10,780 nt of DNA from Brachionus plicatilis (Eukaryota > Rotifera > Eurotatoria > Ploima > Brachionidae), in assembly GCA_010279815.1 (NCBI GenBank), contig QEOQ01000206.1, positions 127,979 to 138,758 on the forward strand, written 5' to 3'. Below are positions 1 through 7,028 of this stretch, piece by piece. Position numbers and translations under genes: made by a program. The stretch's first letter is position 1. Each line of letters opens with the position of its first letter. Under the pieces are notes generated by a model. The model was not told the DNA's origin and made no database searches. It saw only the letters and a list, made by a program, of their open reading frames with translations.

Positions 1-536
1 GGATAAATTGTATCGCGAAATATTGTCAACAAATACTTTTTTTGCTCCACAGTAAATTGAGTCCTAATTCTTCTCTTTTTGCTATTATCATCATTTATTC
101 TTCCAGTCAGCTCTTCATTCACAATTTTTGATTCAATTAATTGTCTGCTGTCACTTTTGCAGCTTCTATGATTCGAATCAACACTTTGTGAAGTCTGGTT
201 ATACTGAAGATTTGAATTTGTACTTTCACAATTGAAATTGTAATGTGACTGTGAATAGTTACATGGTTCACTATAATTATTATAGTAAGAATATGCTGGA
301 TATGATAAAGAATAGTCAGAATAAAGAGGGTAGTATGAAGAGTAAGATGTATGAGGTGAAGGGAAATAGCAGGTTGTATCAGAGCTTGTGTTTGATTGTT
401 CTGGTGAAGTGGAGTACGTGGATGAATTTCCGATGCTTTGAGGAGGTGTTAAAGATTGACGTGAATAGTCCAAATAGCTGCTATTGTACACTACATTTTC
501 ATATTGGTAAAAATAGCTTTGGTTATCAGTATTCAT
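1..536 (-). CDS. Homeodomain transcription factor, 5' part (cut by window edge)
   Basis: This is a probable DNA-binding regulator acting in the nucleus. The minus-strand frame is open from ATG at 536-534 to the window edge, 178 codons plus a split Pro codon. An in-frame TAA two codons upstream (542-540) fixes the start. Residues 1-150 are low complexity, rich in Tyr, Ser and Asn, like the disordered N-termini of many homeobox proteins. Residues 154-179 are the N-terminal arm and helix 1 of a homeodomain: basic KRRIRT arm, then FTVEQ. Phe8, Gln12, Leu16, Phe20 and Tyr25 of the homeodomain are in register. Tyr25-Pro26 resembles PRD-like homeodomains more than ANTP types, which usually have Leu at 26. 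Leu at position 17, where Glu is common, marks it as divergent. Helices 2 and 3, including residue 50, lie outside the window, so the subclass cannot be settled. Confidence 0.85.
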   Translation of the reverse strand, partial: MNTDNQSYFYQYENVVYNSSYLDYSRQSLTPPQSIGNSSTYSTSPEQSNTSSDTTCYFPSPHTSYSSYYPLYSDYSLSYPAYSYYNNYSEPCNYSQSHYNFNCESTNSNLQYNQTSQSVDSNHRSCKSDSRQLIESKIVNEELTGRINDDNSKKRRIRTQFTVEQKKYLLTIFRDTIY

Positions 537-1086
537 TTTTTATTAATTTTAGGAAGAATTTCAAATTTATGATTTTTTTTGCCAAAAAAATACTAATTTA
601 TAACCATTTTTTTATTGATGAGTTAATTAGAATAAATTTTTGCAATATTGGTCTTCGTTCATAAAATAAATGAACATTATCTATTAGTACTGGAAACCAA
701 TACATGAGAGTTAATTGTGCAACGAAAACCCAATTTATTGTTTACTTACTTTCTATTAATTAAATGTTGATTAATTGAAGTGTCCAATTACAATTTATTT
801 GACAAATTGGAAAATTTAGCTCAACACGAGTAATTTTTTTTAAAGTATTTTTTAAGCATGTTGTGTTGAAAAATACGGTGATCATGAAAGGAGCTCTAGC
901 TCGGTACAGATATACAAATAAAATAAAAAAAAAGTCAAAAAGGCCGATTTAAAGTTGTCTATTTTTTTGCAATAAAAATGATTTTTTTCTTCAATTCTAA
1001 AGATATACAAATAAATAAAAATAATTCTAAAGATCTTAAGTCTGATACAAGTGAATTTATTATAGAAAAGTGTGGGACGTTCATCA
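537..1086. other. A/T-rich intergenic region between divergent genes
   Basis: This stretch separates the minus-strand homeobox start (536) from the plus-strand genes, so it should carry promoters for both directions. It is A/T-rich with long T and A runs. A 15-bp sequence, agatatacaaataaa, occurs twice (about 907 and 1002). No convincing coding frame is seen. The minus-strand frame at 882-1100 is an A/T-rich run without domain-like features. Confidence 0.5.
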
Positions 1087-1236
1087 ATGAACAAGACCAC
1101 TCAACCGAGTAAGACTGCGATCTCGGCCTTGCTCACGACTAGCCTGGAACCACAAACCAAGCATTATTCTCAATTAAGAGAATACTTAACTTTACTTTCC
1201 GTATTTTTATTTCACCCTTTTAGAAGAATAGAATAA
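1087..1236 (+). CDS. Short ORF or 5' exon upstream of the membrane-protein gene
   Basis: This is an ATG-started 49-codon frame ending in TAA. Its first 30 or so codons are clearly richer in G+C and more evenly mixed in amino acids than the surroundings (Thr, Gln, Pro, Lys, Ser), which is what coding DNA looks like here. It could be an upstream ORF, a small protein, or a first exon. A donor-like GTAAGA at 1109 is in the right phase to join an acceptor-like TTATTTTTAG ending at 1343, which would extend the next gene's N-terminus. The inverted pair CCGAG/CTCGG (1105-1126) also lies here. No family is recognised. Confidence 0.3.
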   Translation: MNKTTQPSKTAISALLTTSLEPQTKHYSQLREYLTLLSVFLFHPFRRIE

Positions 1237-1333
1237 GAGTTCAAATTCATCCTTTTTTTTATTATTCAAATTTCGGGGCTTGTCCACTCGAATTATTCTT
1301 TCTATCAATCTTATAAATTTATTCAATATTTCA

Positions 1334-1343
1334 CTTATTTTTA
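1334..1343 (+). promoter_or_regulatory. Splice-acceptor-like site in front of ATG 1358
   Basis: TTATTTTTAG ends 14 bases before the ATG. It could be the acceptor of a 5' intron or, if the organism uses it, of spliced-leader trans-splicing. The sequence alone cannot separate these, and such T-rich AG sites are common in A/T-rich DNA. Confidence 0.3.
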
Positions 1344-1357
1344 GAAAAGCATTAAAA

Positions 1358-1951
1358 ATGTTAAATCAAACAAACACAACTGATCAGAACATGAAACTGA
1401 TTCTAGACCAACTAGCTCGCCTAAATCACGATCTCATCTCCTCGAGCGAAACGATTAAAATACTCGTGGGATTTCTGTATGCTCTCGCATTCTTAAACAT
1501 TGCTATTCTAATGTACATGGTGTTCCGGATCTATCTAGTACAAAAAAAGATTATCGATTATTTTCAGAATTTTTTGAAATTTCACACCCAAGTGATAACA
1601 CCATCGAGAAAACGTGACTCGAGAACAGATGACTACGAGACCGATGATGTAATCACCAGCTCTAAAATAGCCAATGATTTATCAATGGGCAACATAGACG
1701 ATTATGTGTATGACTACGAGTACTTTTTGAACAGCCAATGCAAAGAAGAGTTTGAATTGCCGAGAACAGTGGCCAAAGCTTCGTTTGAATCGTCTGGCTA
1801 CTCGAAAAACAATTCAGTGCTTAAAAGTAAAATCGACAGAAGAGTTGAGGGCAAGTGCAATATCAAAAGAGAGAGGAGCAGTGATTCGATTAGTTTAAAG
1901 ATGAAAAGAAGCGAGTCGTGGGATGCAAAGAACAGGATTTACTCAAAGTAA
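1358..1951 (+). CDS. Single-pass membrane protein, unrecognised family
   Basis: This encodes 197 residues. The frame is open further upstream (from about 1232), but the first ATG is at 1358 and the part before it looks like A/T-rich leader, so this start is preferred. Residues 3-8 carry two overlapping N-glycosylation sequons (NQT, NTT). Residues 34-60 form one strong hydrophobic segment, followed by Gln-Lys-Lys. This predicts the N-terminus outside and a tail of about 135 residues inside. The tail begins basic (SRKRDSR), has acidic Tyr-rich patches (DDYETDD; DDYVYDYEYF, residues 114-123) and ends in a Lys/Arg/Ser-rich segment with phosphorylation-like KRERSSDS and MKRSES. G+C is higher than in the flanks, which supports real coding. 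The last codons overlap a donor-like AAAGTAAGA (GT at 1948). Splicing to an acceptor ending at 2014 (67-nt intron) would only change the end to ...SKKQTK. No family is recognised. Confidence 0.75.
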   Translation: MLNQTNTTDQNMKLILDQLARLNHDLISSSETIKILVGFLYALAFLNIAILMYMVFRIYLVQKKIIDYFQNFLKFHTQVITPSRKRDSRTDDYETDDVITSSKIANDLSMGNIDDYVYDYEYFLNSQCKEEFELPRTVAKASFESSGYSKNNSVLKSKIDRRVEGKCNIKRERSSDSISLKMKRSESWDAKNRIYSK

Positions 1952-2610
1952 GACATCGGACAAAATTAAAAAATTATTTGTTTTAAATTTCTTTTCTAAG
2001 CTCTTTTCATTTAGAAAGCAAACAAAATAATGGAAGAGAAAAATATCAAATAAATTAATTGCTTGTTTAAATTTTTTAAATAAAAACATAAGATTTTTAA
2101 ATTTTTTTTTCAATCTTTAATTATTTATCCAAATGTTGACTAAAATTGATTCAGTTTTTTTTTTTAAATTTTTTTCTAGACATTGTGAATTTTATTATAA
2201 ACCTTCTAAAAATTACAAATAATAAATTCTAAATAAGGAATAAAATGGAAATAAACTCTAAAAAAAATCAGATAAATTAATTATTATTATTTATTATTAT
2301 GTGAAAATATAATTCGGTTTATACCCTGGCAGTTTTGAATGGATCTTAGTCCTTCCTTTCAGCCAAATGTTTTTAGTTCATACTTTAAAAAAATAAATAC
2401 AATAAAAGAATTAAAAATGTAAGACAAAAAAGATAAAAATGATTAAAGTCAGAAAAGAGTTGTTTTTTACAAATAATAAATTGTAAATAAGGAATAAAAT
2501 GGAAATAAACTTTAAAAAAAATCAGATAAATTAATTAAAAATCGATTTATCAATTATTTTGTTTTGAATTGGATTTTGAAAATGTATATCAAATCTACAC
2601 ATCATGTTAC
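1952..2610. other. A/T-rich intergenic region with direct repeat
   Basis: This is the 3' flank of the membrane-protein gene. An AATAAA at 2079-2084 could serve as its polyadenylation signal, though such hexamers are frequent here. Apart from the 71-bp repeat pair listed separately, nothing gene-like is seen. Confidence 0.5.
2213..2537. repeat. 71-bp direct repeat pair, 254 bp apart
   Basis: Copies lie at 2213-2283 and 2467-2537. They differ at only two positions, and the flanks differ completely on both sides. The repeat is A/T-rich but carries distinctive words (aataaggaataaaatggaa, aatcagataaattaatta), so simple low complexity does not explain it. It may be a local segmental duplication or a patch left by break repair. 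Confidence 0.8.
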
Positions 2611-3106
2611 ATTAAAATCAGAGTTGTATAAAAGTCACAAGTCAAGTGCAAGTCAGGACTTAGACTTGTTACAAAAATTAAAAAAAAAGTCAAGATTTTT
2701 AGTTATTTAAAGAATAGAATTAAAATATAAAAAATATAATATAAGTATTGAATTTCTTTATTCAGGAAAAAATAAAATTATTTGTTTAAATTTCTTTTCC
2801 AATGTAAATAATGAAACATGAATTTTTAAACAATTCACATAATTGTCATATTCTTTTTAAGTGAATTTTTTAATCAAAATCAAAAAATTTATGCTTAAAA
2901 AAATTTAAGAAATAAATTAAACAGGATAAAAAATATATAAAAAATATAAAAAATCAAGATATAAAAAAATTTCAAGAATTAAGAATTAAGTCAAATTCCT
3001 GACTTGTTTTTTTAAACAATTTGTTTTCAAGTCCAAGTCATACTTTGACTTGTTTTTGACCTGTTCAGACTTTTTTTCCTGACTTTTATACAAGTCTGAT
3101 TAAAAT
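2611..3106. mobile_element. Non-autonomous hAT-type DNA transposon (MITE) with 8-bp target duplication
   Basis: The element itself spans 2619-3098 (480 bp). Terminal inverted repeats are CAGAGTTGTATAAAAGTCA at the left and CAGACTTGTATAAAAGTCA (reverse complement of the right end), 18 of 19 identical. Both ends are flanked by exactly ATTAAAAT (2611-2618 and 3099-3106). Eight-base duplications with T at position 2 and A at position 7, and termini starting CAG, are standard for the hAT superfamily. About a dozen AAGTC/GACTT motifs crowd both ends (2630-2695 and 2989-3096), like the subterminal transposase-binding repeats of hAT elements. The interior is A/T-rich with no transposase, so mobility would depend on an enzyme encoded elsewhere. 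The intact duplication and well-matched ends suggest fairly recent insertion. Confidence 0.85.
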
Positions 3107-3805
3107 TAACAATTTAAATTAAATCAAAGCTATATTTTAATATCTGCTGATAAAATTTTTAATAAAAAAAATCTTTAAGCTTAGAGTTCGATATGGAAAA
3201 TTGAATATACAACATAATTTTAAAATCAAACATTTTTTATAATTTTTCTTAAACTGACTAAAATAAACAAAATTTAATTTTTATAAAAAAATTATTAAAA
3301 TTAAATTATAACTTTAATTCTGTAGAGAATTTGATGCTTTTTTTAAAATTATATAAAGCTTGATTAATATTTTAAATCATTGAAAAAAAAAACAATTAAG
3401 AATTATAAGTACAAAAATTCAGCAATAAAGAATATTCAATGCTTGAAATAAAAGGTAAAATAAATATGCTAATAACAATTGCAAGAAGCATCACTTTTGG
3501 ATTTTCGTGTACGCAAATTATTATTTTGGCCTAAAAAATTAATGATTCCATCATTTTAGGCATATTTCGTTTAATTTTAGCAAAAAAAAAAGTTATTGCA
3601 TTGTTAGCAGTTTTTTTTTATAAAAAACAAAAAGATTGGAAGTCAAGTTTTCCAATCATAGCTTTTTTAATATGTTATGTGTGGCCTAGAATTAGGTAAA
3701 ATGGTGTGTCTCAGAAAATATTTGTCTTTATGTCTCTTCGCACCCAACGCTTAGAAAGAGAAAAATCCTTTTTTTGGGTTTTTTCATTTTTGTTAAAAAG
3801 GAAAA
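3107..3805. other. A/T-rich non-coding stretch
   Basis: No gene is seen. There is an 8-bp perfect hairpin, GATTGGAA (3634-3641) with TTCCAATC (3650-3657). A somewhat G+C-richer patch follows at 3675-3760 with no readable frame. A purine-rich run (about 3796-3808) lies directly before the LTR and could be mistaken for a polypurine tract. Confidence 0.4.
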
Positions 3806-4443
3806 GTAATGTTGTAGTCCTTTAAATGACAACAACTACTTTCAACTTAAAGAAGAACTTGTAAGGCGGGTTAATGAATGATAAAACAAGTATACTTTTG
3901 AATAGTTTATTAAATAATTGTTGAGCTCTAACAATTTATATAATTAGTGTAATCCCTAAAAATATCTCTTCAAGCACTGAGAATGGAATCATTATTTATA
4001 CCCATGAGTTCGTGTCAAGAACACGGGCTTATAATAAAGACAAGATGTGAGCTATTATATAAATGTCTATATCAGCATCTAGAAGCGTCTATCTTCTGAG
4101 ATACGTGACAATTGTATTAATTCTTTCTTATCATTGCGCATCAGTTGAGAAGCTGATGATCAAGTGATACGTAGGGTGTATTACAAACTTTGTTTAGTCA
4201 ATTTTTAACTTGAAATTGGATCAGTGTAAACTGAATCGAATTTCAAGTATAAAACACTGTGAAAACACTATGTATTTTGATTATTATTATTTTTTCTTTA
4301 TTCTTTTCTTTATATATTGTATTTCGGCTAGAAGTGGCCTTTTCCATTTATTTAAATAAATATTATAAAAGAACAATTTCTTTTATTTCTTGTTAGGACC
4401 TAAATAACATAGAGACATAAATTATATAGGCCCTTAACAGTAA
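3806..4443 (+). mobile_element. Probable solo LTR of a retrotransposon
   Basis: The proposed LTR is 3810-4439 (630 bp). It starts TGTT and ends AACA, and is flanked by GTAA on both sides (3806-3809, 4440-4443), the 4-bp duplication typical of Ty3/gypsy-like integration. The whole block is richer in G+C than its flanks. Internal landmarks come in the right order for plus orientation: TATAAAA (4248-4254), about 100 bp later AATAAA (4355-4360), then a T-rich segment and a short U5. No primer-binding site follows the right end, and no pol sequence with a matching second LTR is evident, so a solo LTR formed by recombination is favoured. The 4-bp duplication alone could be chance, so the boundaries are less certain than the presence of a distinct block. 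Confidence 0.55.
4208..4248 (+). promoter_or_regulatory. Long hairpin abutting a TATA box inside the LTR
   Basis: The arm ACTTGAAATTGGATCAGT (4208-4225) and the arm at 4230-4248 are inverted complements with one mismatch and one bulged base. They are separated by a GTAA loop. The outer ten base pairs are perfect. TATAAAA starts at the last base of the stem (4248). It may be an operator-like palindrome or a structure in the DNA; because it lies upstream of the predicted start site it would not be in an LTR-initiated transcript. Confidence 0.6.
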
Positions 4444-4787
4444 TATAAAAAAGCTGATAATTCTCACAATTTATTTCAGAAAAATAAATAATTTTTAGCA
4501 CCCTTTCAATCAAAACAAAAATTCTACCTTCTATAGAAGGTTCAAACTTTGACTGACTTTAAAAAAGAATTGAATAATACGAGGTTAGCACTCTTCCTAC
4601 ATTTTTTTAGAATTTAAAACAAAAATAAACTTTACAAATTGTCTTGAATTTGAAAAATTTAAGCTTTTATTAGGCGGTTAATCAATTACATTTAAAATTG
4701 ATAAATTGAAAAAACATAACGGTTAAAAAGGAAAATTGTGGGGAAAATATTAAAAATTAGTAAAGAAATTAATTTTTAAGTTAAAAA
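4444..4787. other. Degraded sequence, possibly gypsy pol remnant
   Basis: No open frame of note. Around 4635-4680 one frame weakly resembles the region of gypsy reverse transcriptase just before the next fragment (CLEFEKFKLLLGG, compared with the family's Cys..Phe..FLGH pattern). It is broken by stops and out of frame with the fragment at 4788, so this is only a hint. Confidence 0.25.
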
Positions 4788-5012
4788 ATGAGTTCAGATA
4801 ATTCTTTAAATTTAAAGCATCTCCGCTGCTTTATTGGTTTATCGGGATTTAGTAGAAATATTTATGTTTTTTTTAAACTTTTTAATTTACAGCTTGTACG
4901 AAGAATACAAAAGGATAAAGGTTATATTATTTCCTTTGAATGTTATTTTGCTTTCGTAAAATTCAGATATAAATTTTGTCATTTTTGTTCGCGTAATCGG
5001 CTTATAGACTAA
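4788..5012 (+). pseudogene. Ty3/gypsy-type pol fragment (RT end to RNase H junction)
   Basis: This 74-codon frame is a relic rather than a gene. Residues 10-40 fit the conserved segment at the end of gypsy reverse transcriptase: LR.FIGLSGF.R.I...F (residues 12-29), corresponding to the family's SFLGL..YYR.FI..F. Residues 42-62 (KDKGYIISFECYFAFVKFRYK) fit the following stretch where the family has K...F.W...C..AF..LK. The aromatic catalytic motif YxDD and the RNase H active site are not found in frame. The frame ends in TAG-AC-TAA sequence at about 5005-5012. It lies 350 bp right of the solo LTR, far too close for an intact element, so it is either a deletion remnant or an unrelated insertion. 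Confidence 0.5.
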
Positions 5013-5995
5013 GAAATTACAAACGTTAATAGGCCTTGAATTATATTGAATTCTTCTAATAATGATGAATTTTTTTATAAAAGCGGTAAGTTTTTATTGC
5101 TGAATTAATAAAAATATTTGTATTAAGTCCAGTTGCTAAAGCTGACAAATAGTATTCAGTACCCCAAATACTGAATTTTCTTACTGAAAAAAAAATGCAT
5201 CGGTATTTTTTCAATGCAAATTTTTCTATTTTTAAATTTTGCCCTCAGAAATCGATTTCTTAATTGATCAAATATAAATATTCATCTTTAAACTTAAATA
5301 AAAGTGATAAACATAGAAATCTAAGAAAAGTTCTTTTTTTCAGTACTGCCAAATAAACATAATCCGACCATATGAGAAAGTCAATACCCATCTGGGGATG
5401 GAACGGGTGGTGATTATTTTCGTTTGATTAGAGGATGAGTGTTCGTTGTTGTTGCATCAACTGCAAATTGTGATGAAAATAGTTTTTTTTCTAAACAAAT
5501 TGTTTTACTCAAAATATATTCAAAAATTAACCATGTGAATTTTCATACAAAAATTCCAATACAAAATTTGATTCTAAATAAATGAATGAATGGAGGTCCG
5601 TTAAGTAAGTTTTAAAAGGTGAAACAAAAAATAATTCATTTAACAAAAAATTCAAAGAATTAATTGGCATTAAATTGATTATTATTAATCAAATTCTATG
5701 TTAATTTAGAATTAAAAAATTAAATTTTTTGCTATACTAAATTACTTTAAAAAAAAGTCTAAATATTTTAGTTATTTTTCTTTACGAATATAACCACCAA
5801 TTTTAAATTTATTTAAAGAGCGATAAAAGAACTTAACATTTATTTAAAATGAATTAACAAATTGCCAAAAAAATTAAAAAAAGAACCCAATAAGAAAAGA
5901 CCATAGAGACAAATAAAATTAATCTCAAAATACTGATATTTTTTTGATCATTAATATTTCATTTGTAAATTAAAATTAATTTTTTTTAATTGAAT
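5013..5995. other. A/T-rich stretch with one exon-like patch
   Basis: Mostly low-complexity A/T. A perfect 8-bp hairpin, ATTCAGTA (5154-5161) with TACTGAAT (5169-5176), has a CCCCAAA loop. At 5344-5427 a G+C-richer block opens directly after a strong acceptor-like GTTCTTTTTTTCAG and stays open for 27 codons to TGA. No homology is recognised, so it is only noted as a possible terminal exon or old insertion. Confidence 0.3.
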
Positions 5996-6592
5996 TTAGT
6001 GAAATTTAGTGAATGCTTCTTGTTTTTTAACCTCATTTGATAAAGCATAATCGCCAAGATAAAAAATATCTTGCTCTAGAATTTTCTGTGATTCTGCTTT
6101 TCTATTTCTTCTTATTTTCCTGCTCTTTTTAAAAACGGTTGGATTTTTTAAAACAACTAGGGAAAAGACGGTTATCAATTTTTAATTTTGTAATGAAGAT
6201 ATACTCCTACATTTAAATAATTTTTTAATATTATTTTTTTTAAGTTGTAGAATATTACTTCATTTGTTTGTTTAAATTTTTAAATTACAACTTAAATTTT
6301 GTATGATAATATATCTAGTTTTTTTGAAATAAAGTATATTTAGGACATAATCAACTTTTTCTTTTTTAACTTTATAACCGAGCGATTTAACTTTTCTTTC
6401 TGGTTAAACTAGAGGAAGAAGTCATCCAGAGGTCTGTAGAAGAACTCGAACCTTTTGATTCTTCAATAAGTATCTAAAGATAGAAGTAGTTAGCTTTAAT
6501 GCTTCGAAGAGCTGCCGAATAAGTGACTCTATAATCGGAACCAGCTGGGAAAGTTAGTTCAGTTCGGTTGCTGAGCAACATACTTTAAACAT
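5996..6592 (-). CDS. Candidate three-exon small gene (or its remnant), unrecognised
   Basis: Proposed minus-strand exons are 6592-6584 (ATG-TTT-AAA), 6473-6392 and 6156-5996. The first donor is AAA/GTATGT. The first acceptor, CTACTTCTATCTTTAG, has a CTAAC branch-like word about 20 bases upstream. The second donor AAAA/GTTAAA is weak, and the second acceptor GTCTTTTCCCTAG is strong. Phases agree at both joins (0 and 1), giving 83 residues: a Ser-rich middle, then a Lys/Arg-rich segment and an acidic/mixed C-terminus ending at TAA 5998-5996. The last exon (52 codons) is the best supported part. The promoter-like repeat at 6691-6815 lies just upstream in the right orientation. Against it, the supposed first intron is as G+C-rich as the exons and is itself open for 34 codons (from 6581) up to the TAG at 6476-6474. 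A nonsense-broken pseudogene is therefore also possible. Confidence 0.35.
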
Positions 6593-6690
6593 AATCAACT
6601 CATTGGTTTTAGGCTCTTGCTTCAAAAGTCATCCATACATGGCTGCACAAGTCTCATAAGGTTTATTAAACAAAACAAATAATTATTTAA

Positions 6691-6815
6691 ATCTAAATTT
6701 TAGCTTCAAACAGTTTATTTGATTTTATTTAACTAATTTTTTTTGTGAATTAAAGTATTCGCTTTTGACATGAATATTTATATTCGATTTAATTTGTTAA
6801 ACATTTGAATAATTT
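6691..6815 (-). repeat. Second copy of the NIDO-gene promoter/5' leader (copy A)
   Basis: These 125 bp match 9033-9158 in the same orientation with only a few substitutions and small T-run changes. A block of 33 bp (6744-6776) is identical to 9088-9120. Copy B sits directly before the ATG of the NIDO gene. Copy A sits 3' of that gene and upstream of the candidate gene at 5996-6592. The TATA-like TTTATAAAT of copy B reads TTTAACAAAT here. Confidence 0.85.
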
Positions 6816-7028
6816 CGAAATCTTTGGTATATGTCTCATTGTGAGGAAAACTCACCCATGGGTATTACAATTTTATTTTATTTTAAAAAATTATGGGCTC
6901 TAACGAACCAATTCCCGAGGTTTTATCCAATACAGTCCGTAAATTACAAATAAATAAGTAAAAAATTAATGCGCTAGAATTTATTAAGCTAAAATTAAAA
7001 TAAAATTAGTAAAATAATTATTTAAAGT
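6816..7028. other. 3' flank of the NIDO gene with palindromes
   Basis: On the minus strand AATAAA (6985-6980) follows the NIDO stop by about 45 bases and is the likely polyadenylation signal. Further on are the hairpin GTGAG-gaaaa-CTCAC (6841-6855) and the overlapping 10-bp palindrome ACCCATGGGT (6854-6863). No coding frame is seen. Confidence 0.4.

Noticed and set aside
245..664. 139-residue plus-strand frame
   Set aside because: It is the antisense shadow of the homeobox gene. The minus strand has the recognisable homeodomain and a clean ATG, while this frame has no domain and a run-on A/T tail.
882..1100. 72-residue minus-strand frame
   Set aside because: Lys/Ile/Phe/Tyr-rich translation of A/T-rich spacer with no domain; the G+C-richer end reads better on the plus strand.
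1100..1160. Possible tRNA or tRNA-derived SINE on the minus strand (A-box-like GGTTGAGTGG)
   Set aside because: No B box at the right distance and no cloverleaf stems could be formed.
3791..3809. Polypurine-tract-like run before the LTR, suggesting a 3' LTR of a longer element
   Set aside because: Nothing resembling integrase or RNase H precedes it, and the GTAA duplication on both sides fits a solo LTR.
6430..6475. tRNA B-box-like GGTTCGAGTTC on the minus strand
   Set aside because: No matching A box or acceptor stem, and the T-stem has a mismatch and a wobble pair; better explained as part of the exon-like block.
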